From assembly GCF_002139855.1 (NCBI RefSeq), contig NZ_CP018789.1, positions 1 through 64,000 on the forward strand: a DNA stretch of 64,000 nt, read 5' to 3'. The stretch is from Campylobacter porcelli. GTDB lineage: Bacteria; Campylobacterota; Campylobacteria; Campylobacterales; Campylobacteraceae. Under the pieces are notes generated by a model, which did not search any database, was not told the DNA's origin, and saw only the letters and a list, made by a program, of their open reading frames with translations. Both the position numbers and the translations under genes were made by a program. Positions 11,805 through 21,294 of this stretch are shown piece after piece (position 1 is the first letter of the stretch; each line of letters starts with the position of its first letter).

Positions 11805-13360
11805 TAAATAGCGATATTAAATCCACTTATGATGAGCATACTTACAACTCATACTCATATGCTCAAACTAGTGTAGATTATCTTTGTGCGGTGGCTAGAT
11901 TTCATGGTTTAGCCGCTACTGATCCATATAATGCTAAGGTGCTAGAGATAGGATGTGCGATGGGTGGCAATATCATCGGTCAAGCCATCAATCACCCAAA
12001 TTCAACTTTTATAGGGATCGATCTAAGTAGCGAACAAATTGCCATTGGCAAAGCAGCCACCCAAGGCATAGGCTGTAAAAATATAGAGCTAATTGAGATG
12101 GATATTTGTAATCTTGTGAGTGAATTTGGCGGTAAGATTGAGTTTGATTATATCATCTGTCATGGAATTTATAGCTGGGTGCCTGATTTTGTAAGAAGTG
12201 CGATTTTACAAAGTTGTCAAAAGTTATTAAGTCCAAATGGCGTGGCATTTATTAGCTATAACTGCTATCCAGGGTGGAAATATGTAGAGCCTTTGCGTGA
12301 TTTTATGCGATTTAGTGCGGTTAAAAATAGCGGGAATGTAGCTGATCTTGAGTCTGGATTAAATGCTATTAAATTTCAAAAAGCCTTCTATGCTAAGTAT
12401 ATTCCAAATGAATCAAGCGCTACTCATATTAAGAGCTTAAATTTAGAGTATATAAATCACATTCAAAAATACCCTAAAAGCTATGTCGCACACGAATATA
12501 TGGAGATTTGTAATCAGCCGTTTTATTTTTTAGATTTTGTAGCTGATGCTGGTGATAATGGGCTTTGCTATATAGCAGATGCGACCTATCATTTTGACCC
12601 ATCATTTTTGCCAGATGGTGCTATAAGTGAGTATTTTAAGCTATCATTTGATGATTATATCTCGGCTAATCAAGCTTATGATTTTCTATACTCTATTAGA
12701 TTTAGAAGCTCAATCCTTACTAAATCGCAAAATCAAAGCAAACTAGCAACAAGCGATTATGATAAGGCGAAGTTCGCTCCAAATTTATATTTTAAGCTCA
12801 TTAAGCCCTCACCTGAGCTATTAAATTCAGCTAAAGATACATATATCGAGCCTTTGGCTAAAGCTTTAAATGAGGCTTTTCCAGCGACTATGAGTTTTGA
12901 TGAGATTAAGGCTGTGTATCAAAAAGATGATATTGTATTTAGGTATTATGATATTAGAACGGTTACAAATAACGCTCTAAGCATAGCTTGTGAGCCACAT
13001 AAGAAGCTATTATACACGCCTGGCAAAACTAGATTAAAAAAAGCTTATGAGCCATATTTAAGATATTTTTTAGATAATGATAACTCATCAATTGGCATAG
13101 CAACTCCATCTAATGATAAATTAAATGCTGATAAACACACGCTAGAGCTTACATTAATGTTTGATGGAAATCACACTATAAAAGATATTCAAGATCATAT
13201 AAAAGCTAAATTTGAAAAAGAGAAATTAATCCCAACTGTTCAAAAAGATGGCAAAACTATATTATTAAAAAGCCCAAAAGAGCAAAATGAGTATTTCAAA
13301 AATGCGGTTGAGACTATCAAGCTTTCACTTATAAATACCCTAATGCTAGAAGAGTATTAA
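11801..13360 (+). CDS. SAM-dependent methyltransferase with methyltransferase regulatory domain
   Basis: The 519 residues start with a class I methyltransferase domain; motif I is VLEIGCAMGGN at 47-57, followed by an acidic residue in FIGIDLSSEQ. A middle segment around 225-290 (YMEICNQPFYFLDFVADAG) fits the MethyTransf_Reg domain. The C-terminal region is winged-helix-like (MFDGNHTIKDIQDHIK). This arrangement resembles the rickettsial protein-lysine methyltransferases PKMT1/2. It is translationally coupled to the Maf-like gene (ATGA overlap), so a surface or flagellar protein or its glycan is a plausible substrate. That is inference. Confidence 0.8.
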   Translation: MINSDIKSTYDEHTYNSYSYAQTSVDYLCAVARFHGLAATDPYNAKVLEIGCAMGGNIIGQAINHPNSTFIGIDLSSEQIAIGKAATQGIGCKNIELIEMDICNLVSEFGGKIEFDYIICHGIYSWVPDFVRSAILQSCQKLLSPNGVAFISYNCYPGWKYVEPLRDFMRFSAVKNSGNVADLESGLNAIKFQKAFYAKYIPNESSATHIKSLNLEYINHIQKYPKSYVAHEYMEICNQPFYFLDFVADAGDNGLCYIADATYHFDPSFLPDGAISEYFKLSFDDYISANQAYDFLYSIRFRSSILTKSQNQSKLATSDYDKAKFAPNLYFKLIKPSPELLNSAKDTYIEPLAKALNEAFPATMSFDEIKAVYQKDDIVFRYYDIRTVTNNALSIACEPHKKLLYTPGKTRLKKAYEPYLRYFLDNDNSSIGIATPSNDKLNADKHTLELTLMFDGNHTIKDIQDHIKAKFEKEKLIPTVQKDGKTILLKSPKEQNEYFKNAVETIKLSLINTLMLEEY

Positions 13361-13366
13361 ACTCCT

Positions 13367-14635
13367 CTATAGGGCATTTGCAATTAGCTCGATTGGATTA
13401 ATACATTTTGCGCTGCTACCATGAATGTGTAGAGCGTTATTTAGCTGCATTTTACACGCACTACACTCGCTACCTACGCAACTAGCATCTACGGCGTTTA
13501 TTTGTGCGGCTCTACTTTGACCAGCTTGGCGACTTAGGTGGTATTTTTCACTTTGCATTGTTACCCCGCCAAATCCACAACAACTATTAGTATCGCTCAT
13601 CTCATTTAAGATATAAGCTTGTTTTAAAAGCTCTCTTGGCTCTTTCCAAATTCCTTGCATTTTCTTAGCGTGGCATGGGTCGTGATATGTGATTTTAGCT
13701 ATCTTTTTATCTCTATTTCGCTCTTGTAAAATTTGGGCTAAATTTGTAAATTTCGCAAAATACTCAGTAGCTAAATATATATATTTGCTTATCTCTTTAG
13801 CTCTTTTTTTCCACTGCGGATCGCTATGAAAATAGTGTTCATAATCGACCTTTATCATCGCCGAACAGGTAGCTTCTGGTATGATGATGGCGTCTATTTT
13901 ACCGCTATTTAAGAGCGTTTCAAAATACTCAATATTCTTTTTTGCTAGATAATCTACAGTGTTAAAATCTCCAGTAAAATAAGCTGGAGCCGAGCAACAG
14001 CCTTGAGATTTCATCAAATGGGCGTTGATTTTAAGCTCTTTTAATATCTTAAGTAGTCCTTCTCCTACTGATGTATATGCGTAGTTTCCCATACAGCCAA
14101 TGAATATTCCAATGGTTTTATCTGATCCATTATCTATAAATTCAGTGTGTGAGTTTAAAAAGCTCTTTTTAGATGCAGTTGGTAAAAGACGCTCTTTTTT
14201 TAGCATTGGTAGATTAAATCTTGGGCTCATATTGCCATCTTTTATCTTAAATCCACAACTTTGAAATACATAGCCAAATCTAGCTGCTATATCCATAATT
14301 TTTCTATTTCTAAGTAGCCAAAAAAACACTCTTTTATACCACGAAATCCCAAATTTAGCCGCTATATCGGCTCTAGCATTTTCTATCATAGTATCAGTTG
14401 GTAATGATACTGGGCAGTCTTGAACGCAATTTGTACATAAAAAACAGCTCTCAAATATATCTTTTAAATTCTTATCAAGCTCGATTTCACCTCTATTATA
14501 CGCTCCTAATAGATCTAAAAATCCCCTTGGACTTCTAACTTCATCGTGGCTAATTTTGTATATTGTGCAATTTGGCTTACACTTTCCACATTTTACACAT
14601 GCATCGCTAATCGCACTAAAATTATAGTTACTCAT
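13367..14635 (-). CDS. Fe-S oxidoreductase with two CCG domains (GlpC/GlcF-like)
   Basis: The 422-residue product has two N-terminal [4Fe-4S] ferredoxin motifs, CVKCGKCKPNC and CFLCTNCVQDCP. Two CCG cysteine-rich domains follow, with SQGCCSAPA and NSCCGFGGVT. This is the layout of the electron-transfer subunits of anaerobic glycerol-3-phosphate dehydrogenase (GlpC) and glycolate oxidase (GlcF). No matching flavoprotein subunit lies beside it, so its partner is unknown; the large dehydrogenase at 26.7-29.5 kb carries its own copy of such domains. It abuts proC with its start one base away. Confidence 0.8.
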   Translation of the reverse strand: MSNYNFSAISDACVKCGKCKPNCTIYKISHDEVRSPRGFLDLLGAYNRGEIELDKNLKDIFESCFLCTNCVQDCPVSLPTDTMIENARADIAAKFGISWYKRVFFWLLRNRKIMDIAARFGYVFQSCGFKIKDGNMSPRFNLPMLKKERLLPTASKKSFLNSHTEFIDNGSDKTIGIFIGCMGNYAYTSVGEGLLKILKELKINAHLMKSQGCCSAPAYFTGDFNTVDYLAKKNIEYFETLLNSGKIDAIIIPEATCSAMIKVDYEHYFHSDPQWKKRAKEISKYIYLATEYFAKFTNLAQILQERNRDKKIAKITYHDPCHAKKMQGIWKEPRELLKQAYILNEMSDTNSCCGFGGVTMQSEKYHLSRQAGQSRAAQINAVDASCVGSECSACKMQLNNALHIHGSSAKCINPIELIANAL

Positions 14636-15376
14636 TTATCCTCTTTGTTTTATTAAACTTGCTTTTATAGCTTCTATAAAGGCGGTTCTAACTCCGGCTT
14701 CTTCTAACTTACACACCCCTTCAATAGTCGTCCCAGCAGGTGAGCAGATACTATCTCTTATTAAGGCTGGGTGTCTATTTTCAATCAGTGTAGCAAAGCT
14801 ATTAAATAGCCCACTTGTCATAGCCTGAGCGTCGCTAAGATTTAGCCCTGAGCGAACTGCGGCACTATTGATAGCATCAGCTACTAAGGCTAGGTATGCT
14901 GGGGCGCATCCGCTAATGATACTTGCTGCGTCAAAAGTAGCTTTTGAGTCAAATTTAACCGCCTTGCCAAATCCATTTAAAATTTGCTCTATTATCTCTA
15001 TATCTCCACTTGCCATATATGGATTTATACTAGCTCTATCTTTAGCGGCGATATTTGGCAAACAAATAGCGTGATTTATGGCGTTTATAGCTTGGATTTG
15101 CTCTAAGCTAGTGCGAGCTAACACGCTAATTATCGAATTTGCTTTGCCATTTGCTATATTTTTAAACCACTCAAGTGCATTTGGCTTAATGGCTAATATG
15201 ATATTTTTGTCATTTATATCATAATTTTTATCGATAATTTCTATATTAAATTCGCCACGCAAAGCCTCTAATCTACCACTAAATCTCCCAGCTAATACAA
15301 CCTCAAATCCAGCTGATTTTAGCCCATTAGCCATGGCTAGCCCCATATTTCCAGCACCAATTATGGTAATTTTCAT
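14636..15376 (-). CDS. proC: Pyrroline-5-carboxylate reductase
   Basis: ProC performs the last step of proline synthesis, reducing pyrroline-5-carboxylate with NAD(P)H. The 246-residue product is slightly shorter than the usual 265-270. It begins with the Rossmann motif IIGAGNMGLAM. The family C-terminal signature region is present, with GCAPAYLALVADAINSAA and ICSPAGTTIEGV. The ATG overlaps the stop of the upstream DUF5718 gene by four bases. Confidence 0.93.
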   Translation of the reverse strand: MKITIIGAGNMGLAMANGLKSAGFEVVLAGRFSGRLEALRGEFNIEIIDKNYDINDKNIILAIKPNALEWFKNIANGKANSIISVLARTSLEQIQAINAINHAICLPNIAAKDRASINPYMASGDIEIIEQILNGFGKAVKFDSKATFDAASIISGCAPAYLALVADAINSAAVRSGLNLSDAQAMTSGLFNSFATLIENRHPALIRDSICSPAGTTIEGVCKLEEAGVRTAFIEAIKASLIKQRG

Positions 15377-16191
15377 CTTACTTCCTGTCTTAAAATAGAG
15401 ACGCTACTTGGTAATTTTAAGCCATCTTTTATAGCGTTTGTTATGCTTTGTAAATCAAATTTAGTATGGTCAAATGCGACTACATAGCATATATCGCCAG
15501 ATTTTAGATACCTATCTTTTCCATCTTCTTCATATCTTGTAGCGCCAATTGTGATTATCATCTCATTTGGGTAGTTTGCGTCGCTTAAAATTTTGGATAA
15601 ATTCTCTAGCACAGCGTAATCTTGTTGAGTATTTAATTTATCTTTAATCCACTCAAGCAATTTTTCATAAAAATATGAGTAGCCACTTAGCTTGGCACAC
15701 TCTCCATATCTGATAAATTCATTTGAGCTTTTTAAAAATGAAACCAAGCTATAGTTATCGCAGATCCCACCAATGCTAAATTTATCTATCTCAATCTCAT
15801 TGCCAAGCCCTTTTGAGCCGGTGCTGAAGTTTTTCTTTTGAGAGATTTTAGTAGCGGTTTTATCATTTCTAACAGAAGCGTCATTAAATGCAGCAAATTT
15901 CAGTGGCTTAACGCTTTTGACCTTGCCATTTTCATACTCTAATTCGCATCTTAGGGCGATTTCTGGCTCCATTTGCACATTTAAATTCTCATTGCTAGGT
16001 AGATATAGATAGCTATTATCTATGCAATTTCTGCCTAAAAAGCCACTACTGCCCTTTATATAAAATGGGAAAATCCCCTTTGGTGCGTATTCATCATCAG
16101 TTTTTACTAAGGCAAAATCACTAGCCTCACCAGCTTGTTCAAGATGTAAAGCGAAGTTTCCAGCTATTCCAAATCCTATATTTATACTCAC
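15373..16191 (-). CDS. DUF5718 family protein of unknown function
   Basis: The frame is open from 16260, but the start chosen here is GTG at 16191. It is preceded by GGAGA with 4 bases of spacing and lies 10 bases after the hemN stop, whereas the longer frame would overlap hemN by 59 bases. That gives 272 residues beginning VSINIGFGIAGNFALHLEQA, which matches the way DUF5718 proteins begin as I recall them. No catalytic motif or membrane segment is visible. It sits between hemN and proC in a minus-strand run and overlaps proC by four bases. Confidence 0.75.
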   Translation of the reverse strand: MSINIGFGIAGNFALHLEQAGEASDFALVKTDDEYAPKGIFPFYIKGSSGFLGRNCIDNSYLYLPSNENLNVQMEPEIALRCELEYENGKVKSVKPLKFAAFNDASVRNDKTATKISQKKNFSTGSKGLGNEIEIDKFSIGGICDNYSLVSFLKSSNEFIRYGECAKLSGYSYFYEKLLEWIKDKLNTQQDYAVLENLSKILSDANYPNEMIITIGATRYEEDGKDRYLKSGDICYVVAFDHTKFDLQSITNAIKDGLKLPSSVSILRQEVR

Positions 16192-16201
16192 AAAGTCTCC
16201 T

Positions 16202-17557
16202 TTAAACAGTCTTTGAAAAGCTATTATTAACGCCTTTAAATTTAGCCATATACTCATCAAAGCACATAGCGATATTTCGTATTAATAGCGTTCCAGTTTG
16301 GTTTATCTCAATTTTTTGATTACTAATATTCATAAACTGCTTTAGCTCGCCTAGCTCATCTAACTCAGCTTTAAAATAGTCAAAAAAGCTAATGCCAAAT
16401 TCGCTCTCAACCCTTTTAATATCTAAAGAGAAATTCGCCATCAGCTCCATTATTACAAATTTTCTAAGCTTATCTTGATTGCTTAGATAAATTCCTTTTG
16501 AATTTGGTAATCTCCCAGCATCAATAGCAGCTTCGTAATTAACCATATCTTTGTGATTTTGTGCGTAGTAGTCATCGCCTTCGCCGATACTAGTAAGCCC
16601 CACGCCAATTAGTTGAGCTCCGCCTTTTGTAGTGTATCCTTGGAAATTCCTATGTAAGGAGCCATTGCTAAGAGCTTTAAATAGCTCATCGCTAGGCTTA
16701 GCGTAGTGATCCATACCGATCATTTTATAACCATTTTTTGGTAGATAATCCATAGTGTATTTTAGAATTTCAAGCTTAGTTTTTGGGCTTGGGAGCGTGG
16801 CTTCATCAAATTTTCTCATACTTTTTTTGATCCAAGGCACATGAGCGTAATTAAATATAGCAAATCTATCTGGATTTAGGCTAACTCCTAGCTCTAAAGT
16901 GCGTTTAAAACTCTCTAGATTTTGATATGGCAGACCATAGATGAGATCTGTATTCACGCTTAGCATTCCATATTTTCTAGCCAAATTTACCGCATTTTGA
17001 GTTATATTAAATGGCTGAATTCTATGGATCTCTTTTTGAACCTTTTCATCAAAATCTTGAACTCCAAAGCTTACTCTATTAAATCCATGTTTGCTAAGCA
17101 CTTCTAGCTGCTCTTGATTTAAAAATCTTGGGTCTATCTCACAGCTTATCTCAGCATCATTTGTAAAGTTTTTAAAATATTTTTTTATGGATTTTATAAG
17201 CCTATCAAGCTCGCTAGCGCTATAAAAAGTCGGCGTCCCACCGCCAAAATGCATCTGGACAACGCTTTTTTTAGTATCTATGATGGTAGCTAAAATTTCA
17301 AGCTCACGCTCTAAATAATCCAAGTAGCGACTCATCTTATCGCTTTTGCTAGTGTAGATAACATTACAGCCACAAAAATAGCACGCCGAACGGCAAAATG
17401 GTAGATGAAAATATAGCGAAAGTGGCTTATCGCACTCTTTTAAACGCTTAATATACTCATCATAATCAAACTCATCGCTAAATTCCAAAGCCGTAGGGTA
17501 GCTTGTGTATCTAGGTCCTGGCTTAGAATACTTCACAAAAGCTTCAAAATCTACCAT
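16202..17557 (-). CDS. hemN: Oxygen-independent coproporphyrinogen III oxidase
   Basis: HemN is a radical-SAM enzyme that decarboxylates coproporphyrinogen III to protoporphyrinogen IX in haem synthesis under low oxygen. The 451-residue protein has the N-terminal motif PGPRYTSYPTA. The radical-SAM cysteines lie in CRSACYFCGC (C-x3-C-x2-C), followed by QMHFGGGTPTF and the C-terminal HemN region. The start lies 2 bases after the UPF0763 stop. Together with hemB upstream this links two haem-pathway steps in one transcript. Confidence 0.96.
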   Translation of the reverse strand: MVDFEAFVKYSKPGPRYTSYPTALEFSDEFDYDEYIKRLKECDKPLSLYFHLPFCRSACYFCGCNVIYTSKSDKMSRYLDYLERELEILATIIDTKKSVVQMHFGGGTPTFYSASELDRLIKSIKKYFKNFTNDAEISCEIDPRFLNQEQLEVLSKHGFNRVSFGVQDFDEKVQKEIHRIQPFNITQNAVNLARKYGMLSVNTDLIYGLPYQNLESFKRTLELGVSLNPDRFAIFNYAHVPWIKKSMRKFDEATLPSPKTKLEILKYTMDYLPKNGYKMIGMDHYAKPSDELFKALSNGSLHRNFQGYTTKGGAQLIGVGLTSIGEGDDYYAQNHKDMVNYEAAIDAGRLPNSKGIYLSNQDKLRKFVIMELMANFSLDIKRVESEFGISFFDYFKAELDELGELKQFMNISNQKIEINQTGTLLIRNIAMCFDEYMAKFKGVNNSFSKTV

Positions 17558-17559
17558 AA

Positions 17560-17985
17560 TTACTCCTTATTAACAAGTGAGCGCATATCTAAAAATAGAT
17601 TTGGGTGCTCTTTTTTAATCTTTGCTATGAGCTTATCTAAATTTGGCTCTTTTTTGTAGTTGGCTCTTTTTATCTCTTCGATTGCTACGCTCCAAACATC
17701 GCCAAAATCAATTGGTAAATTTTGTAAAATTGATCGCTCAAGCTTTAGCTCGAAATTCTCTTTTTGTGCGTTTTTTAACGCATTTATCAATGCTTCAAAT
17801 AGCTCAGCTGGGACAAGAGCGCAAGGCTTATTGCCATTCATACCAAACCATGGCGCATCGAAATTTGCCCTGCCTTTATAGCTTAGCTTCATTTGATTAT
17901 CTTCCATTGGCTCTAATTCAAAGGTTGTGCGACGCCTTTTGCTAATTCCTAGAGTTTGACTAATATTTTCTAAGTGGCTATTCAT
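17560..17985 (-). CDS. UPF0763 (DUF2603) family protein
   Basis: This 141-residue soluble protein belongs to a family that, as far as I know, is confined to Campylobacterota and has no assigned function. Recognisable sequence includes [13 protein letters not shown] near the N-terminus and [19 protein letters not shown] in the middle. The same position between argF and hemN is found in C. jejuni (from memory). The ATG overlaps argF by eight bases. Confidence 0.8.
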   Translation of the reverse strand: MNSHLENISQTLGISKRRRTTFELEPMEDNQMKLSYKGRANFDAPWFGMNGNKPCALVPAELFEALINALKNAQKENFELKLERSILQNLPIDFGDVWSVAIEEIKRANYKKEPNLDKLIAKIKKEHPNLFLDMRSLVNKE

Positions 17986-18907
17986 ATCTCATCCTATCGC
18001 ACCAGACCATAACTCCTTTTTGAGCGTGAAGTCTATTGTGAGCTTCTTTAAATATCTCATCAGCGTGAGCTTCAAACACGCCATCGCTTACTTCATATCC
18101 CCTATAAGCTGGCAAGCAGTGTAAAAACACGGCTTTATCTTTGGCTAAGCTCATCATGCCCTCATCTACGCAAAATCCAGCAAAATCAGCTACTTTTTTA
18201 GCCTTTTCATCCTCTTGACCCATAGAGACCCAAGTATCAGTAGTAACGACATCTACGCCACTTATAGCCTCTTTTGGGTCATTGCCTATTTGGATTATAG
18301 CGCCACTTGATTTGGCATTTTCTAAGGCTATGCTTTTTACCCATTGTGGGACTTCATAGCCTTTTGGCGTAGCGATTCTAAGCTCAAAACCAAGCTTAGA
18401 AGCAGCCATAAGCCATGAGTTTGTCATGTTATTGCCATCACCTACATATGCGACTTTCATATTTTGGATATTTAAGCCAAGCTCGTCTAAGGTTAGCAAA
18501 TCGGCCATCAATTGAACAGGGTGAAAATCATCGCTAAGTCCATTTATCACAGGAATACCGCTAAATTTAGCAAGCTCCACTAAATCGCTTTGTTTATAAA
18601 CCCTAGCCATAATCATATCCACCATTCCCCCAAGCACTCTAGCGGTATCTTTGATAGGCTCGCCACGGCCAAGTTGTATATCACGACTACTTAAAAACAG
18701 CGCTTTTCCGCCGAGTTGTTGTATCCCAACTTCAAAGCTCACTCTAGTTCTAGTTGAGCTTTTCTCAAAAATCATAGCCAAAAATTGATCTTTTAAATAT
18801 GGTTTATAATCCTTATTTAACGCCTCTTTTTTAATATCTTTAGCAATGTTTAAAATATCTAAAATTTCATCTTTGCTTATATCATTTAGAGTCAAAAAGT
18901 GTCTCAT
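17978..18907 (-). CDS. argF: Ornithine carbamoyltransferase
   Basis: ArgF converts ornithine and carbamoyl phosphate to citrulline in arginine synthesis. The 309 residues fit the family. The carbamoyl-phosphate loop is [11 protein letters not shown], the [11 protein letters not shown] motif is present, and the ornithine-binding [11 protein letters not shown] is near the C-terminus. It lies 2 bases after the hemB stop and overlaps the UPF0763 gene. Confidence 0.96.
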   Translation of the reverse strand: MRHFLTLNDISKDEILDILNIAKDIKKEALNKDYKPYLKDQFLAMIFEKSSTRTRVSFEVGIQQLGGKALFLSSRDIQLGRGEPIKDTARVLGGMVDMIMARVYKQSDLVELAKFSGIPVINGLSDDFHPVQLMADLLTLDELGLNIQNMKVAYVGDGNNMTNSWLMAASKLGFELRIATPKGYEVPQWVKSIALENAKSSGAIIQIGNDPKEAISGVDVVTTDTWVSMGQEDEKAKKVADFAGFCVDEGMMSLAKDKAVFLHCLPAYRGYEVSDGVFEAHADEIFKEAHNRLHAQKGVMVWCDRMRYE

Positions 18908-18909
18908 AT

Positions 18910-19890
18910 CTATCCCTTGTTTGAATTTAATATCTTAGCAACCTCTTTGGCATGATAGCTGATAATTAGATTAGCCCCAGCTCTTTTAAATGCTATCATC
19001 GTCTCCATCATCACACGCTCATAATCAATCACTCCAGCCTTAGCTCCAGCCTTTAAGAGTGCATACTCGCCACTTACATTATACACGCAAAGCGGTAGTT
19101 TAGTTCGCTCTTTTATATCTCTTATAATATCTAGATATGCTAAAGCTGGTTTAACCATCAAAATATCAGCACCTTGAGCCTCATCTTCTAAGCTCTCACC
19201 AATTGCCTCAAGCCTATTTGCTGGATCCATTTGGTAGCTTTTTCTATCGCCAAAGCTTGGAGCGCTTTGTGCAACATCTCTAAATGGTCCATAATATGCT
19301 GAGGCGAATTTAGTTGAATAGGACATAATAGGCAAATTCACATAACCATTCTCATCTAAAGCTTTACGCAAAGTGTAGATTATCCCATCCATCATTCCAC
19401 TAGGTGCTATCATATCAGCTCCAGCTTTTGCGTGGATAAGGGCTTGTTTGGCTGAAATTTCAAGCGTAGCATCATTATCCACAGAGCCACATTTATAATC
19501 CAAAATCCCGCAATGCCCATGATCTGTATATTCACAAAAGCATAGATCAGTAATCACAAAAAGCTTTGGAAATTTCTCCTTAATAGCTCTTAGCGATCTA
19601 GCAATTATCCCATTTTCATCTAAAGCATCGCTACCTATGCTATCTTTTAAATTTGGAATTCCAAATAAAATTATCGATTTTATCCCTAAATTTATAATCT
19701 CTTGGCACTCTTTTAAAATCTCATCTAAACTCATCTGAAACACGCCAGGCATAGAGCTTATCTCATTTTTTATCCCTATGCCCTCAACTACAAAAAGCGG
19801 ATATATAAAATCATCAATAGATATTTTATTCTCTCTTACCATTGCCCTTAAAGACTCATCTAATCTTAATCTTCTATATCTTTTAAACAT
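18910..19890 (-). CDS. hemB: Delta-aminolevulinic acid dehydratase (porphobilinogen synthase)
   Basis: HemB condenses two 5-aminolevulinate molecules to porphobilinogen. The 326-residue product has the [18 protein letters not shown] block with the metal-site cysteines, the Schiff-base lysine regions SGMMDGII and [12 protein letters not shown], and [13 protein letters not shown]. It heads a minus-strand operon (hemB, argF, UPF0763, hemN, DUF5718, proC, Fe-S protein) in which genes overlap or are separated by no more than 10 bases. A minus-strand TGnTATAAT promoter lies 25 bases upstream. Confidence 0.96.
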   Translation of the reverse strand: MFKRYRRLRLDESLRAMVRENKISIDDFIYPLFVVEGIGIKNEISSMPGVFQMSLDEILKECQEIINLGIKSIILFGIPNLKDSIGSDALDENGIIARSLRAIKEKFPKLFVITDLCFCEYTDHGHCGILDYKCGSVDNDATLEISAKQALIHAKAGADMIAPSGMMDGIIYTLRKALDENGYVNLPIMSYSTKFASAYYGPFRDVAQSAPSFGDRKSYQMDPANRLEAIGESLEDEAQGADILMVKPALAYLDIIRDIKERTKLPLCVYNVSGEYALLKAGAKAGVIDYERVMMETMIAFKRAGANLIISYHAKEVAKILNSNKG

Positions 19891-19914
19891 TATAATTCTC
19901 CTATAAATTCGGTC

Positions 19915-19920
19915 ATTATA
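19915..19920 (-). promoter_or_regulatory. -10 box for the hemB operon
   Basis: TATAAT on the minus strand is preceded by TGC, an extended -10 of the type favoured in Campylobacter. The predicted transcript start leaves a leader of about 18 bases with GGAG before the hemB ATG. Confidence 0.65.
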
Positions 19921-19976
19921 GCAAAATTTAATTTAATCAAAAATAATTGATTTTGTTTAAATTTAATCGCAAATGT

Positions 19977-19982
19977 TACAAT
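19977..19982 (+). promoter_or_regulatory. -10 box for ribA
   Basis: TACAAT preceded by TGT (extended -10) lies 24 bases before the ribA ATG, with AGAGG acting as ribosome-binding site. It is divergent from the hemB promoter. Confidence 0.55.
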
Positions 19983-20006
19983 TAAAATAAAAAACAGAGG
20001 TAAAAA

Positions 20007-20567
20007 ATGAATATAGAGGTATCACAAATTGCAAATTTGCCAACTAAATTTGGTAATTTTAAAATAAAAGCGTATAAAGAAAATCATAAAGAGCATCTAG
20101 CTATATTTACTTCAAATTTAGGCGAGATAGTAAATTTACGTGTCCATTCAGAGTGCCTTACAGGCGATGCTCTAGGGAGTAAAAAGTGCGATTGTGGTGA
20201 GCAGCTAGAATCTGCATTAAAGTATATCGCAAATAATGGTGGTATGGTTATTTACCTGCGTCAAGAAGGTAGAAATATAGGATTATTAAATAAAGTAAAT
20301 GCTTATAATCTCCAAGACTCTGGATTAGATACCATACAGGCAAATCATCAGCTAGGATTTAAGGCTGATGAGAGGACATATGAGATGGTTGATTTTATCT
20401 TAAATGATTTTGGGATTAAGGGGGTGAATTTACTAACAAACAACCCATTAAAGCTCACAAGCATAAAAACCAAAATCATAAGCCGAATTCCAATCCAAAT
20501 AGCGCCAAATAAGTATAATAAAGATTATCTAAATATCAAAAAAGAGCAGATGGGGCATATGCTATGA
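20007..20567 (+). CDS. ribA: GTP cyclohydrolase II
   Basis: RibA opens the imidazole ring of GTP, the first step of riboflavin synthesis. The 186-residue product is the stand-alone form without a fused DHBP synthase. It has the zinc-binding cysteines in ECLTGDALGSKKCDCG and the catalytic segment YLRQEGRNIGL. The ATG is 24 bases after a -10. It overlaps rsmG by four bases (ATGA) and heads a plus-strand run to 23078. Confidence 0.95.
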   Translation: MNIEVSQIANLPTKFGNFKIKAYKENHKEHLAIFTSNLGEIVNLRVHSECLTGDALGSKKCDCGEQLESALKYIANNGGMVIYLRQEGRNIGLLNKVNAYNLQDSGLDTIQANHQLGFKADERTYEMVDFILNDFGIKGVNLLTNNPLKLTSIKTKIISRIPIQIAPNKYNKDYLNIKKEQMGHML

Positions 20568-21103
20568 GTGATGAAATTTGGCAAATCGTAGCCAAATTTG
20601 ATGAAATTTTAAAGAAATTTAATAAAATTCATAGTCTTACAAATTATAAAGATATCAAGCCAGTAGCCCTTGATAGCATAGAGCCGATTAAATTTCTAGG
20701 CTTTGAGCCTAAAGTTTGTGTAGATGTAGGCAGTGGGGCTGGATTTCCGGCGATATTTTTGGCTATGATTTTAAGAGAGTGTGAGTTTCATCTATATGAG
20801 CCAATTGCGAAAAAATCAAGCTTTTTATCCTATGTGAGTGGGTATTTGAAACTTCAAAATATCACTATACATAGCCAAAAATTAGAAAATTCCAAAAAGA
20901 TTAAAGCTGATTTAATCACATCTAGGGCATTGATGAAAACGGCTGATTTGATCGAAATTTGCCAAGGATTTTATGATGAGAATACGACATTTTTACTATA
21001 CAAAGGCTCAAATGCGAAATTTGAGATTGAAGAGTTAAAATGTGATAAGCAAATTTATTGCCAAAATGAGCGAAATTATGTAGTATTAAAGGGGTTAAAA
21101 TGA
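20564..21103 (+). CDS. rsmG: 16S rRNA (guanine-527-N7)-methyltransferase
   Basis: RsmG (GidB) methylates G527 in the 530 loop of 16S rRNA. The 179-residue product is a little shorter than the E. coli enzyme. It contains HSLTNYKDIKPVA, the SAM-binding VDVGSGAGFPAIFLA and TSRALMKTADLIE. It is translationally coupled to both neighbours, by four bases each. Confidence 0.92.
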   Translation: MSDEIWQIVAKFDEILKKFNKIHSLTNYKDIKPVALDSIEPIKFLGFEPKVCVDVGSGAGFPAIFLAMILRECEFHLYEPIAKKSSFLSYVSGYLKLQNITIHSQKLENSKKIKADLITSRALMKTADLIEICQGFYDENTTFLLYKGSNAKFEIEELKCDKQIYCQNERNYVVLKGLK

Positions 21104-21294
21104 TAGCTAAAATCATAATATTTGTTTTGATTATAGGAGTAATTTACTATTTTATAATTCCTAAATTTAGGAGTAAAAAGCCTAGTGATAGTGGTGAAAG
21201 CTTTGTCGAGTGTAGTAAGTGTAATACATTTATAGAGTTAAAAGATAGTGTGCTAAAAGATGGAAAATATATCTGTAAGGAGTGTTTAAAATGA
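21100..21294 (+). CDS. Small membrane protein with C-terminal zinc-ribbon-like motif (PP0621-like)
   Basis: This 64-residue protein has an N-terminal membrane helix (about residues 3-23). A cytoplasmic tail follows with CSKCN and CKEC, a four-cysteine arrangement likely to bind zinc. It resembles the PP0621 family of short proteins, whose role is unknown. It overlaps rsmG and the next gene by four bases each. Confidence 0.65.
   Translation: MIAKIIIFVLIIGVIYYFIIPKFRSKKPSDSGESFVECSKCNTFIELKDSVLKDGKYICKECLK

Noticed and set aside
16192-16260. N-terminal 23 codons upstream of the DUF5718 start
   Set aside because: They would overlap hemN, and a GGAGA ribosome-binding site is placed correctly for the GTG at 16191.
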